The translations under genes were made by a program, and so were the position numbers. The notes below the pieces were generated by a model. It had not been told where the DNA came from. It made no database searches and worked only from the letters and a program-made list of their open reading frames with translations. A stretch of DNA of 64,000 nt from Streptomyces sp. NBC_01707 (lineage in GTDB: Bacteria > Actinomycetota > Actinomycetes > Streptomycetales > Streptomycetaceae). Positions 43,877-53,486 of this stretch are shown here, in pieces; position 1 is the stretch's first letter, and every line of letters starts with the position of its first letter. The DNA is taken from the NCBI RefSeq assembly GCF_041438805.1, contig NZ_CP109190.1, positions 6,572,001-6,636,000 of the forward strand, in the 5' to 3' direction.

Positions 43877-46051
43877 GTGAGCAACATCCCGGAGACGGGC
43901 CGGACCCAGCGGGTCCAGATCCGGCTCATCATCATCCAGGTCCTCGTCTTCTCCCTGCTGCTGACGCTCGGCGGCCGCCTCTGGTACCTCCAGATCCGCA
44001 ACGGCCAGGAGTACACCGACGAGGCGAAGAGCAACCACGTCCAGCAGGTCGTCCAGCCCGCGGTCCGCGGCTCCATCCTCGACGCGCGGGGAGTGCCCCT
44101 CGCCGACAACGAGACCCGCCTCGTCGTCTCCGCCAACCGCACCGATCTGATGAAGATGGACGACGACGGCAAGGGCGTCCTGACCCGGCTCGCCGATGTG
44201 CTCGGCATGAAGCCGAAGGACGTCTTCGACAAGATCCGGCTGTGCGACGCGAAGACGCCGCAGCCCTGCTGGAACGGTTCGCCGTACCAGCCGATCCCGG
44301 TCACCGACGAGGCCACCACCCAGCAGGCCCTGCAGATCCGCGAACGTGCCGAGGACTTCCCCGGCATCACCGCCGAACCCACGGCCGTACGCCGCTACGC
44401 CGCACCCGGCAAGGCCAACACCGCCCAGGTCCTCGGCTACCTCTCGCCCGTCACCGACGAAGAGATCACCAAGGCGAAGGACACCGACTCGCCGTACCTC
44501 CGCTCCGACCAGGTCGGCCGATCCGGCCTGGAGCGTACGTACGACAAGGAACTGCGCGGCAAGGCCGGTGTCACCCGCTACGAGGTCGACAACCTCGGCC
44601 GGGTCATCGGCCAGGCGAAGGACGACAAGGCCGAGCCCGGATCGAGCGTCGTCACCTCCATCGACGCCCGGGTCCAGGCCGTCGCGGAGTACGAGTTGAA
44701 CGACGCGATGAAGGTCGCCCGCACCCAGTTCGACAAGAACACCAACGAGAACTACAAGGCGGACTCCGGCGCCGTCGTCGTCATGGAGGCCAAGACCGGC
44801 CGCGTCGTCGCGATGGCCTCCCTGCCCGACTACGACCCCAACGCCTGGGTCGGCGGCATCTCGGGCAAGGACTACGCCCGGATGACCAGCAAGAAGTCCA
44901 ACTATCCGCTGCTCAACCGGGGCATCCAGGGCCAGGCCGCACCGGGCTCGATCTTCAAGGTCGTCTCGACCGCGGCCTCCATCCAGGCGGGCTACCCGTT
45001 CGACGGGCACTACCCGTGCACCAGTTCGTACACCGCCGAGGGCCACACCTACAAGAACTTCGAGTCCGAGAACTTCGGTCCCATCAGCATCGGCCGGGCT
45101 CTGGAGGTCTCCTGCGACACCGTCTTCTACGCCCTCGGCTACCAGCAGTGGCAGAAGGACGGCGGGATGAAGCCCAAGAAGAACGCCAAGGACTGGTTCT
45201 TCAAGACCGCCCACGAGTTCGGCCTCGGCAAGGAGACCGGCATCGACCTCCCCAACGAGGTCACCGGCCGTGTCCCCGACCGTCAGTGGAAGAAGGACTT
45301 CTGGAAGGCCAACAAGGACACCTGGTGCGAACAGGCCAAGCAGTGGCCCAAGAAGAAGGACTTCCACACCGTGCTCGCCCACGAGAACTGCCTCGAGGGC
45401 ATGAAGCTGCACGCCTATGACTCGATCAACTACTCCATCGGCCAGGGCGACACCCTCGTCACCCCGATCCAGATGGCGACCATCTACGCCGCCATCAGCA
45501 ACGGCGGCACGCTCTACGACCCGACCGTCGGCAAGGCGATCGTCAGCCCCGACGGCAAGCACGTCAGCATGATCGGGCCCAAGTCGCACGGCAAGCTGCC
45601 GGCCAGCGCCAAGACCCTGAAGGCGATGGACGGGGCACTGGCGGGCGTCGCGACCCGCGGTACCGCCGCCTGGAGGTTCGGCGGCTGGCCGCAGGACAAG
45701 ATCCCGATGCACGCCAAGACGGGCACGGCCGAGGTCTACGGCAAGCAGACGACCTCGTGGTTCGCCACGTACACCAAGGACTACTCGATCGTCATGACGA
45801 TCTCCCAAGGTGGTACGGGCTCCGGCGCCTCCGGGCCTGCCGTCCGCAACATCTACGACGCGATCTACGGGCTCGACGACTCCGGCAAGCAGGACCTCAA
45901 GAAGGCGCTGCTGCCACACCCGGAGAAGTCCCTGCCCAAGATCCAGCACGACGGCTCGATCGACGCCCCGACGATCAAGCCCTATGACCCGGACTCGCAG
46001 AAGGTCCCGGCGGAGCAGACACTCGCCGCGGTGCTCGGGAGGCGCGACTGA
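43877..46051 (+). CDS. mrdA: Penicillin-binding protein 2 (class B transpeptidase)
   Basis: 724 residues. A transmembrane helix (about 15-33), then the dimerisation domain with RGSILDARGVPLADN (about 64-78), then the transpeptidase domain with S358-x-x-K (GSIFK), SCD in place of SxN (EVSCDT) and KTG at 614-616. Crosslinks the glycan made by RodA. A lysine-rich insertion lies around 430-520 (KPKKNAKDWFFK). GTG start; the rodA ATG overlaps its stop by 1 nt (TGATG), so the two are coupled. Confidence 0.95.
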   Translation: MSNIPETGRTQRVQIRLIIIQVLVFSLLLTLGGRLWYLQIRNGQEYTDEAKSNHVQQVVQPAVRGSILDARGVPLADNETRLVVSANRTDLMKMDDDGKGVLTRLADVLGMKPKDVFDKIRLCDAKTPQPCWNGSPYQPIPVTDEATTQQALQIRERAEDFPGITAEPTAVRRYAAPGKANTAQVLGYLSPVTDEEITKAKDTDSPYLRSDQVGRSGLERTYDKELRGKAGVTRYEVDNLGRVIGQAKDDKAEPGSSVVTSIDARVQAVAEYELNDAMKVARTQFDKNTNENYKADSGAVVVMEAKTGRVVAMASLPDYDPNAWVGGISGKDYARMTSKKSNYPLLNRGIQGQAAPGSIFKVVSTAASIQAGYPFDGHYPCTSSYTAEGHTYKNFESENFGPISIGRALEVSCDTVFYALGYQQWQKDGGMKPKKNAKDWFFKTAHEFGLGKETGIDLPNEVTGRVPDRQWKKDFWKANKDTWCEQAKQWPKKKDFHTVLAHENCLEGMKLHAYDSINYSIGQGDTLVTPIQMATIYAAISNGGTLYDPTVGKAIVSPDGKHVSMIGPKSHGKLPASAKTLKAMDGALAGVATRGTAAWRFGGWPQDKIPMHAKTGTAEVYGKQTTSWFATYTKDYSIVMTISQGGTGSGASGPAVRNIYDAIYGLDDSGKQDLKKALLPHPEKSLPKIQHDGSIDAPTIKPYDPDSQKVPAEQTLAAVLGRRD

Positions 46052-47241
46052 TGTCCGGCTTCTCCGTCTCCCGGTACGCCCCCAAGCGCTCCGCGTGGGG
46101 TCGGCTCACCGCCCGCGACTCCGTCGTACGCAGGCTCGACTGGCCGCTCCTCGGCTCCGCCATCGCGCTCTCCCTCATCGGCTCCGCCCTGGTCTACTCC
46201 GCGACCCGCGGCCGGGACGCCCTCACCCACGGCGACCCGTACTACTTCCTGCTCCGGCACGCCCTCAACACCGGCATCGGATTCGCCCTGATGGTCGGCA
46301 CGATCTGGCTCGGCCACCGCACCCTGCGCGGCGCCGTCCCGATCCTCTACGGCCTCTCGGTGCTCCTGGTCCTCGCCGTGCTCACCCCGCTCGGCGCCAC
46401 CGTCAACGGTGCCCACGCCTGGATCATCATCGGCGGCGGCTTCTCCCTGCAGCCGTCCGAGTTCACCAAGATCACCATCATCCTCGTCATGGCGATGGTC
46501 CTCGCCGCCCGCGTCGACGCGGGCGACCAGGTGCACCCCGACCACCGGACCGTCGCCAAGGCGCTGGGCCTCGCGCTCCTCCCGATGGTGATCGTCATGG
46601 GAATGCCGGACCTCGGCTCCGTCATGGTCATGGCCGTCATCGTGCTCGGCGTGCTCCTCGCCTCCGGGGCGTCGAACCGCTGGATCTTCGGCCTCCTCGG
46701 CGCCGGAATCGCCGGAGCCGTCGCCGTCTGGCAGCTCGGCCTGCTCGACGACTACCAGATCGCCCGCTTCGCCGCCTTCGCCAACCCGGCACTCGACCCG
46801 GCGGGCGTCGGCTACAACACCAACCAGGCCCGCATCGCGATCGGCTCCGGCGGACTCACCGGCACCGGCCTCTTCCAGGGCACCCAGACCACCGGCCAGT
46901 TCGTCCCCGAGCAGCAGACCGACTTCGTCTTCACCGTCGCGGGCGAAGAGCTCGGATTCCTCGGCGCCGGACTGATCCTCGTCCTCCTGGGCGTCGTCCT
47001 GTGGCGCGCCTGCCGGATCGCCCGCGAGACCACCGAGCTGTACGGCACGATCGTCGCCGCCGGAATCATCGCCTGGTTCGCCTTCCAGGCGTTCGAGAAC
47101 ATCGGCATGACGCTCGGCATCATGCCCGTCGCCGGGCTCCCCCTGCCCTTCGTGTCGTACGGAGGGTCGTCCATGTTCGCCGTCTGGGTGGCCGTCGGAC
47201 TGCTGCAGTCGATCAGGATGCAGCGGCCGATAACGGCCTGA
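46051..47241 (+). CDS. rodA: Peptidoglycan polymerase RodA (SEDS family)
   Basis: 396 residues, ten predicted transmembrane helices after a 28-residue basic head. SEDS hallmarks: AHAWIIIGGGFSLQPSEFTK (the loop 4 region), GMPDLGSVMVM, and the last segment GLPLPFVSYGGSSMF. Polymerises lipid II with PBP2. In Streptomyces this gene is also called sfr and is needed for sporulation-associated wall synthesis. Start ATG overlaps the pbp2 stop. The cluster ends here; the CYTH-CHAD gene has its own promoter. Confidence 0.95.
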   Translation: MSGFSVSRYAPKRSAWGRLTARDSVVRRLDWPLLGSAIALSLIGSALVYSATRGRDALTHGDPYYFLLRHALNTGIGFALMVGTIWLGHRTLRGAVPILYGLSVLLVLAVLTPLGATVNGAHAWIIIGGGFSLQPSEFTKITIILVMAMVLAARVDAGDQVHPDHRTVAKALGLALLPMVIVMGMPDLGSVMVMAVIVLGVLLASGASNRWIFGLLGAGIAGAVAVWQLGLLDDYQIARFAAFANPALDPAGVGYNTNQARIAIGSGGLTGTGLFQGTQTTGQFVPEQQTDFVFTVAGEELGFLGAGLILVLLGVVLWRACRIARETTELYGTIVAAGIIAWFAFQAFENIGMTLGIMPVAGLPLPFVSYGGSSMFAVWVAVGLLQSIRMQRPITA

Positions 47242-47290
47242 GCAGGTGACCCGCCTGCCGGGCCCCCTGCCGGACGGCGGCAAACGCGTC

Positions 47291-47296
47291 TAGATT
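47291..47296 (+). promoter_or_regulatory. Candidate -10 box of the CYTH-CHAD gene, leaderless layout
   Basis: TAGATT is followed by 6 nt and the ATG at 47303; no ribosome-binding site precedes the start. Confidence 0.5.
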
Positions 47297-47302
47297 CGGT
47301 GC

Positions 47303-48844
47303 ATGGCGGACTCGAAGCGTGAAATCGAGCGGAAGTACGAAGCCACCGTCGACACCCGGCTCCCCGAGCTCACCCGGGTGGCCGGGGTCGCGGCCGTGGA
47401 CCACCGCGGCGTCATGGAACTCGACGCCGTCTACTACGACACCGAGGACCAGCGGCTCGCCGCCGACTCACTCACCCTGCGTCGCCGCACCGGCGGTGAC
47501 GACGAGGGCTGGCACCTCAAATTCCCCGTCGCCTCCGGCATCCGCGACGAGATCCAGGCCCCGCTCTCCGACACCCTCCCGGGCAGCCTCGCCGCACTGC
47601 TGCGCTCCCGGGTCAGGGAGACGGAACTCGTCCCCGTCGTCCGGCTGCTCTCCTCGCGCGACGTCCACCATCTGCTCGGCCCCGACGGATCGCTCCTCGC
47701 CGAACTCAGCGTCGACGAGGTCCGGGCCGTTCGGCTGGCCGGCGGCAGCGGCACAGCGGCCTGGACCGAGATCGAGGTCGAACTCGCCGACGACGGCGAC
47801 CCCGCCTTCCTCGACGCCGTCGAACACCGGCTCCGCAAGGCCGGCGTAAGGCCGTCCGCGTCGGCCTCCAAACTGGCCCGGGCCCTTGCCGAGACAGCCC
47901 CGGGAACCAACACGGCCCCGAAGAAGCAGCGCGCCGCGAAGAAGACCGCACCACGTCCCCGGACGGCGGGCGACCACGTCATGGCCTACGTACGCGACCA
48001 GATCACCGCCGTCGTCGCACTCGACCCCGCCGTACGCCGCGACCTCCCCGACTCCGTGCACCAGATGAGGGTCGCCACCCGCAGACTGCGCAGCGCCTTC
48101 AGGACGTACCGCAAGATCCTCGACCGCACCGTCACCGACCCCGTCGGCGACGAGCTGAAATGGCTGGCGGCCGAGCTCGGGATCGACCGCGACCAGGAGG
48201 TCCTCGACGAACGACTGCGCGCCGCGGTCGCCGACCTGCCCCGCACCCTGGTCCTCGGCCCCGTCCGCGGCCGGCTCCGGATCTGGTCCGTGGCCCATCG
48301 GCAGGGCTCCCGGCGCCGGACCGTCGGCGTACTCGACGGGAAGCGCTACCTGGCTCTCCTGGAAAGCCTCGACGCGCTTCGGGCCGCGCCGCCGCTGTTG
48401 CCCGCCGGCGCCGAAGCGCCCGAGGACGCACTGCCCCGGGCCGTGCTGCGGGACTACGAGCGCCTCGCCACCCGTATCGGCCACGCCCTGGAACTCCGGC
48501 CCGGCCCCGACCGCGACCTCGCCATGCACGACGCCCGCAAGGCGGCGAAACGCGCCCGGTACGCGGGGGAGGCGGCGACCGCCGCGCTGGGCCGTCCCGC
48601 CAAGAAGTTCGCCCGGCGGATGAAGGCCGTGCAGACCCTGCTCGGCGACCACCAGGACAGCGTCGTCGCCCGCGACGCCCTGCGCACACTGGCCGCCCAG
48701 GCGCACGCCGCGGGGGAGACAGCATTCACCTGGGGACTGCTGTACGGGCACGAGGAGGCGACCGCCGCCGCCCGCGAACAGGAGCTTCCCGAGGTGTGGG
48801 AGCGGGCGTCCCGGCCGAAATTGCGGGCGGCTCTGGAAGGCTGA
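47303..48844 (+). CDS. CYTH and CHAD domain protein (triphosphate tunnel / polyphosphate-binding)
   Basis: 513 residues. The CYTH domain starts with ExExK (EIERKYE, residues 7-13) and continues to about 195, with alternating charged strands that line a tunnel for triphosphate chains. A lysine/alanine/proline linker (about 210-230) leads to the helical CHAD domain, with HQMRVATRRLRS and a second conserved-histidine helix (AMHDARKAAKRARYAG). CHAD modules bind inorganic polyphosphate. Whether the CYTH part is an active triphosphatase is not decided by sequence. It lies between rodA and the radical SAM gene. Confidence 0.9.
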   Translation: MADSKREIERKYEATVDTRLPELTRVAGVAAVDHRGVMELDAVYYDTEDQRLAADSLTLRRRTGGDDEGWHLKFPVASGIRDEIQAPLSDTLPGSLAALLRSRVRETELVPVVRLLSSRDVHHLLGPDGSLLAELSVDEVRAVRLAGGSGTAAWTEIEVELADDGDPAFLDAVEHRLRKAGVRPSASASKLARALAETAPGTNTAPKKQRAAKKTAPRPRTAGDHVMAYVRDQITAVVALDPAVRRDLPDSVHQMRVATRRLRSAFRTYRKILDRTVTDPVGDELKWLAAELGIDRDQEVLDERLRAAVADLPRTLVLGPVRGRLRIWSVAHRQGSRRRTVGVLDGKRYLALLESLDALRAAPPLLPAGAEAPEDALPRAVLRDYERLATRIGHALELRPGPDRDLAMHDARKAAKRARYAGEAATAALGRPAKKFARRMKAVQTLLGDHQDSVVARDALRTLAAQAHAAGETAFTWGLLYGHEEATAAAREQELPEVWERASRPKLRAALEG

Positions 48845-48894
48845 GCGCCGGGGTACGCTGGATGGTCACCCCTGCCGGCTCTCGAAAGTTCGCG

Positions 48895-50850
48895 ATGTCT
48901 GTCGAATCGGTCTTCCCACAGCTCGAAGCTCTGCTCCCGCATGTGCAGAAGCCCATCCAGTACGTCGGCGGTGAGCTGAACTCCACCGTCAAGCCGTGGG
49001 ACGAGTGTGACGTCCGCTGGGCGCTGATGTACCCGGACGCATACGAGGTCGGACTGCCCAACCAGGGCGTCATGATCCTGTACGAGGTACTCAACGAGCG
49101 CGACGGCGTCATGGCCGAGCGCACGTACAGCGTCTGGCCGGACCTCGAAGAGCTGATGCGCGAGCACAAGGTCCCGCAGTTCACCGTGGACAGTCACCGC
49201 CCGGTGAAGGCGTTCGACGTCTTCGGGCTGAGCTTCTCCACCGAGCTCGGCTACACCAACATGCTCACCGCCCTGGACCTCGCGGGCATCCCCCTCGACG
49301 CCCGGGACCGCGGCCTCGACGACCCGATCGTCCTCGCGGGCGGCCACGCCGCCTTCAACCCCGAGCCGATCGCGGAGTTCATCGACTGCGCGGTGATCGG
49401 CGACGGCGAGCAGGCGGTCCTGGAGATCACCGAGATCATCCGTGGCTGGAAGGCCGAGGGCCGCCCCGGTGGGCGCGAGGAGGTGCTGTTCCGGCTCGCG
49501 AAGACCGGTGGCGTCTATGTACCGAGGTTCTACGACGTCGAGTACCTCCCGGACGGCCGTATCGGCCGCGTCGTGCCGAACAAGTCGGGCGTGCCGTGGC
49601 GGGTCTCCAAGCACACCGTCATGGACCTCGACGAGTGGCCTTACCCGAAGCAGCCCCTCGTCCCCCTCGCCGAGACCGTCCACGAGCGGATGTCCGTCGA
49701 GATCTTCCGCGGCTGCACCCGCGGCTGCCGTTTCTGCCAGGCCGGCATGATCACGCGCCCCGTGCGGGAGCGGAGCATCACCGGCATCGGCGACATGGTC
49801 GAGAAGGGTCTCAAGGCGACCGGCTTCGAGGAGGTCGGCCTGCTGTCCCTGTCCTCCGCGGACCACAGTGAGATCGGCGACATCGCCAAGGGCCTCGCCG
49901 ACCGGTACACCGAGGACAAGATCGGCCTCTCGCTGCCCTCGACCCGCGTCGACGCGTTCAACGTCGACCTGGCCAACGAGCTGACCCGCAACGGCCGCCG
50001 TTCGGGCCTCACGTTCGCCCCCGAGGGCGGCTCCGAGCGCATGCGCAAGGTCATCAACAAGATGGTCTCGGAAGAGGACCTCATCCGGACCGTCGCCACC
50101 GCGTACGGCAACGGCTGGCGCCAGGTGAAGCTGTACTTCATGTGCGGCCTGCCCACCGAGACCGACGAGGACGTCCTCCAGATCGGCGACATGGCGGTCA
50201 ACGTCATCGCCAAGGGCCGTGAGGTCTCCGGGCAGAACGACATCCGGTGCACCGTCTCCATCGGTGGCTTCGTGCCGAAGCCGCACACCCCGTTCCAGTG
50301 GGCACCGCAGCTCAGTGCCGAGGAGACCGACGCCCGCCTGGAGAAGCTGCGCGACAAGATCCGCGGCGACAAGAAGTACGGCCGCTCGATCGGCTTCCGC
50401 TACCACGACGGCAAGCCCGGCATCGTCGAGGGCCTGCTCTCGCGCGGCGACCGCCGCATCGGCTCGGTCATCCGCGCCGTCTACGAGGCCGGCGGCCGCT
50501 TCGACGGCTGGCGCGAGCACTTCTCGTACGACCGCTGGATGGCCTGCGCCGAGAAGACGCTCCCCGGGTTCGGCGTGGACGTCGACTGGTACACCACCCG
50601 TGAGCGCACGTACGAGGAGGTCCTGCCCTGGGACCACCTGGACTCCGGTCTCGACAAGGACTGGCTGTGGGAGGACTGGCAGGACTCGCTCGACGAGACC
50701 GAGGTCGAGGACTGCCGCTGGACCCCGTGCTTCGACTGTGGCGTGTGTCCGCAGATGGACACGTCCATCCAGATCGGGCCGACCGGCAAGAAGTTGCTGC
50801 CGCTGGCGGTCAAGAACGCTGCGCCTGCTCCCAGCGGGCACGCGCACTGA
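48895..50850 (+). CDS. B12-binding radical SAM protein (TIGR03960 family)
   Basis: 651 residues. The N-terminal part (about 35-200) resembles a B12-binding fold (LMYPDAYEVGLPNQGVMILY). The radical SAM core has the cluster motif C274-x3-C278-x2-C281 (GCTRGCRFC), and SLPSTRVDAF and GLTFAPEGGSERMR follow. The C-terminal cysteines (CFDCGVCPQMD) may hold a second cluster. The family is paired with TIGR03936/DUF2344, next to rne/rng in many bacteria; the modification is unknown, possibly on rRNA or a ribosomal protein. Start ATG at 48895 is chosen; ATG at 48862 is only 2 nt from a -10-like TACGCT. Confidence 0.9.
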   Translation: MSVESVFPQLEALLPHVQKPIQYVGGELNSTVKPWDECDVRWALMYPDAYEVGLPNQGVMILYEVLNERDGVMAERTYSVWPDLEELMREHKVPQFTVDSHRPVKAFDVFGLSFSTELGYTNMLTALDLAGIPLDARDRGLDDPIVLAGGHAAFNPEPIAEFIDCAVIGDGEQAVLEITEIIRGWKAEGRPGGREEVLFRLAKTGGVYVPRFYDVEYLPDGRIGRVVPNKSGVPWRVSKHTVMDLDEWPYPKQPLVPLAETVHERMSVEIFRGCTRGCRFCQAGMITRPVRERSITGIGDMVEKGLKATGFEEVGLLSLSSADHSEIGDIAKGLADRYTEDKIGLSLPSTRVDAFNVDLANELTRNGRRSGLTFAPEGGSERMRKVINKMVSEEDLIRTVATAYGNGWRQVKLYFMCGLPTETDEDVLQIGDMAVNVIAKGREVSGQNDIRCTVSIGGFVPKPHTPFQWAPQLSAEETDARLEKLRDKIRGDKKYGRSIGFRYHDGKPGIVEGLLSRGDRRIGSVIRAVYEAGGRFDGWREHFSYDRWMACAEKTLPGFGVDVDWYTTRERTYEEVLPWDHLDSGLDKDWLWEDWQDSLDETEVEDCRWTPCFDCGVCPQMDTSIQIGPTGKKLLPLAVKNAAPAPSGHAH

Positions 50851-50880
50851 GGCGAGCGAGGCACTCGGTCGGGTGAGGAC

Positions 50881-50909
50881 GAGGTGGCTGCCGCTTCGGC
50901 AGCCACCTC
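50881..50909. terminator. Bidirectional terminator overlapping the GAP stop codon
   Basis: 13-bp perfect arms (50881-50893, 50897-50909) with a CTT loop. The right arm includes part of the stop codon of the convergent GAP-family gene. Confidence 0.85.
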
Positions 50910-51585
50910 AAGAGGCGAGGATGCTCACGCCGTCCCCGACCAGCTTGAGCCCGAGAACCAGGAAGAGCACGGCCATCACCGCGACGTTGTGCAGGACCGC
51001 CCAGTCGCGCCAGTTGCCGAGCACGTCCTTCGCCCGTTCGCCCATGAGCAGGTAGACGCCCAGCGGTGCGAGCACGCCCAGCGACGCGATGAGGACGAAG
51101 ACGGCGAGTGTCGCGATCTGCTGCGGCACGGGGATTCCGGCAGAGCTGATCGAGGCGCCCGCGGCAACGGTCAGGGGTGCGTTCTTGGCGTTGGCCGCTG
51201 ACAGCGCCAGCCCCAGCGCGAGGACCTTGACCGGGGTGAAGCGGTCGATCGCGGCCATCCACTGCGGCAGTCGAGCCTGATTGGCGTCGGTGGGGCGACG
51301 ACGCCACTGGCGGGCGCCGAAGAGGACCAGCAACACACCCAGAGCGAGTTTCAGCGCCCCTACCCAGGTGGCGGGGTGCTTGTCGGTGGACCCGCCGCCG
51401 GAGCCCCCGACCAGCAGCATGATCGCCCCCAGTACCGCCAGCCCCAGGATCCAGCCGACGGCCAGCAGAGAGCCGTTGAGACGGCCGCGCGGTGTGGCAA
51501 GGACCAGGATCATCGCGACGATGGGAAGCGGGCTGACCGCGACACCTGCCGCCAGGCCGAGCACATCGCCTGCTGCGTGTCCCAA
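50908..51585 (-). CDS. GAP-family (Sap/LysE-like) membrane protein
   Basis: 225 residues with six predicted transmembrane helices. GLAAGVAVSPLPIVAMILVLATPRGR and GRLNGSLLAVGWILG are the family's opening; SAANAKNAPLTVAAGA is the repeated half. Mycobacterial GAP acts in glycopeptidolipid export. A TTG start at 51585 is preceded by GGAGG at 5 nt; the much longer frame to 52092 has no coding character or ribosome site in its extra part. It interrupts the usual neighbourhood of the two radical-SAM-associated genes. Confidence 0.8.
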   Translation of the reverse strand: MGHAAGDVLGLAAGVAVSPLPIVAMILVLATPRGRLNGSLLAVGWILGLAVLGAIMLLVGGSGGGSTDKHPATWVGALKLALGVLLVLFGARQWRRRPTDANQARLPQWMAAIDRFTPVKVLALGLALSAANAKNAPLTVAAGASISSAGIPVPQQIATLAVFVLIASLGVLAPLGVYLLMGERAKDVLGNWRDWAVLHNVAVMAVLFLVLGLKLVGDGVSILAS

Positions 51586-52175
51586 GGGGGCCTCCGCGAG
51601 GGGGGATCGGGCAGCCCGACGCGGGCGGGTGGCACGCCGGGGGAGACGACACAAGGGGTGCGTGTTCCACCCGCTCCTGTGCCCCTTCGCACATTGTCGG
51701 GCGGCATCGGCTGTGCGGCTCGGTGCCGGCGTCGAACGGGTGAGGGCCGAGTCCGGGCGCGGCGGCACCCTCTTCGGTCCGCGCCCTGGTTTCGCCCGTG
51801 CCTGTCGGATACGAGGTGGGCGGGCAGGTCTGAGCACCGGGATCCGCCGCTGGGTACGGCCGAGATCGGATCCTCGCCAAGTCCCCCGCCGATGCGCCGA
51901 CTTGCTCACTGCTCCGAGCGCTCGGACCACATGGGTCGAGTCGACATGCCCGGTGCGCGCCGAGCCGCAACGGCGCTGCATCGGATCGGGTCGCACCGGC
52001 CGTTCCGGCTCCGTCGCGGCCGGAACGGCCGAGCGGTTGCGGGTACGTCGGCGAGCGGCCGCCCCCGATGGACACCCACATCCCGGTGACACCGCACGTC
52101 ACGGTTCGGGTGACAGCTCGATGACGAAGACCCGGCCCGGGAAACCCTGGGCCGGGTCCTCGCGTCCTGTCCGGC
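51586..52175. other. Intergenic region without a supportable gene
   Basis: 590 nt between divergent genes. Open frames exist on both strands but lack conserved motifs. A 10-bp hairpin (52129-52138 with 52149-52158) sits 17 nt before the next gene, possibly a terminator for unseen transcription or a leader structure. Confidence 0.4.
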
Positions 52176-53405
52176 ATGGACCAGGAGAAGCAGCCCCGCG
52201 CGTACGGCGCCCATCAGGCGCCCGCGCACTACGAGTCGGGCGAGGGCTGTCTGACCACGCTCATCAGGATTCCGGTACGCATCGTGGTGCTGGTGATCGT
52301 CCTGCCCGTACGGATGGTCTGGGACGCGCTCGTCGCCACCTCCCGCGCCGCCGACCGGATGCTGCTGCGCCCCGTGGGGCGGGCGCTGGCCTGGCTGGGC
52401 CGGGTCCTCGTGGTGATCCCGCTGGTCCGGCTGTACGAGTCGGTCCTGACCCCGCTGGGGCACGGACTGCGATGGCTGGCCGCCGTGGTCGGCCGGGGCG
52501 TGCGGTGGCTGGGCGCGGCGGTCTTCGTGTGGCCGTGGGTGGCGCTGTGGCGTCACGTGGTCGTGCCCGTGGTCCGGTACGGCGTCGTCGCGCCGGCCGT
52601 CCGGCTCTACGCGTCGGTCCTCACCCCGCTCGGGCACGGGCTGCGCCGGGTGTACCGCACCCTGCTGACCCCCGTCGGACGGGGCGTCGCCGCCGTGACG
52701 GTGTGGGTACTCACCGCTCTCTTCGTATGGCCGGTGGCCGGCGTGTGGCGGTACCTCCTGGTGCCGCTCGCGTTCGCCCTGGACCGGCTCGTGAAGTACC
52801 TGATCGTCGCGCCGCTGGCCTGGACGTACCGGGCACTGCTCACCCCGCTCGGCCACGGCATCGTGTGGCTGGCCGGTGTGATGGCGAGCGGCGTCGTCGC
52901 GGCGGCCCGAGGACTGGGCACAGCCGTCGCCTGGCTGGTCATGACGGTGCTCGTCACCCCTGTGAGGTGGTTCTGGCGGCGGGTCCTCGCTCCGGTCGGC
53001 CGGGAGGTCGCCGCCGCGACCGGTGTCGCCTGGCGCGTCGCCGGGTACCTGTCGCGGGCCGTCGGCCGCGCTCTTGCCTGGCTGGCGTGGCATCTCGTCG
53101 GAGCTCCGGTGGCCTGGACCTACCGCACCGTGTGCACCCCCGTCGGACACTTCGTACGGGACATGGTCTGGGCCCCGGCCAGACGTGCCGCCGCAGAGGC
53201 GGGACGCGCGGCCCGGGAAGCCCTGCGTACCGCACGCGAGACCGTGCGCCAGGTCCGCCGCGACGCATGGCGGGCACTGGTCGGCGGGGGCCCGGTCCCC
53301 GAGCCCCGGGAACCGGTGGCCCCCCTTGCGCGTACTCTGGGTAGCACAACGACTGTGCCCAGCGCGGCGCCCGAACCAGAGATCTCCCTGCGAAAGCAGG
53401 GGTGA
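52176..53405 (+). CDS. Repeat-containing membrane-associated protein, unknown
   Basis: 409 residues. A hydrophilic start (to about 28) precedes seven copies of a [LV]-x-P-[LV]-G-[HR] module: RPVGRA, LTPLGHG, LTPLGHG, LTPVGRG, LTPLGHG, LAPVGRE, CTPVGHF. Most are preceded by an aromatic-basic lead (RLYESV, RLYASV, RVYRTL, WTYRAL, WFWRRV, WTYRTV). Between copies are valine/alanine/tryptophan-rich segments long enough to be membrane or amphipathic helices. The last ~100 residues are alanine/arginine rich and likely cytoplasmic. No family is recognised. It is 81 nt upstream of the DUF2344 gene and may share its transcript. Confidence 0.7.
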   Translation: MDQEKQPRAYGAHQAPAHYESGEGCLTTLIRIPVRIVVLVIVLPVRMVWDALVATSRAADRMLLRPVGRALAWLGRVLVVIPLVRLYESVLTPLGHGLRWLAAVVGRGVRWLGAAVFVWPWVALWRHVVVPVVRYGVVAPAVRLYASVLTPLGHGLRRVYRTLLTPVGRGVAAVTVWVLTALFVWPVAGVWRYLLVPLAFALDRLVKYLIVAPLAWTYRALLTPLGHGIVWLAGVMASGVVAAARGLGTAVAWLVMTVLVTPVRWFWRRVLAPVGREVAAATGVAWRVAGYLSRAVGRALAWLAWHLVGAPVAWTYRTVCTPVGHFVRDMVWAPARRAAAEAGRAAREALRTARETVRQVRRDAWRALVGGGPVPEPREPVAPLARTLGSTTTVPSAAPEPEISLRKQG

Positions 53406-53486
53406 GCCGGACCGGACACCCCCGGGCCACCCGCATTTCGAGGGCGGCGTGCCACCGCGTCCGCTCCGCACCGAGGAGAAGAACCA

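Noticed and set aside
50908..52092. 394-codon version of the GAP-family gene
   Set aside because: The first ~170 codons are Arg/Pro-rich with no family match. A TTG with GGAGG upstream at 51585 gives the normal family length.
52176..53405. Periodic DNA repeats as a CRISPR array or satellite
   Set aside because: The repetition is at protein level with variable codons and in-frame spacing; there are no constant repeats with unique spacers.
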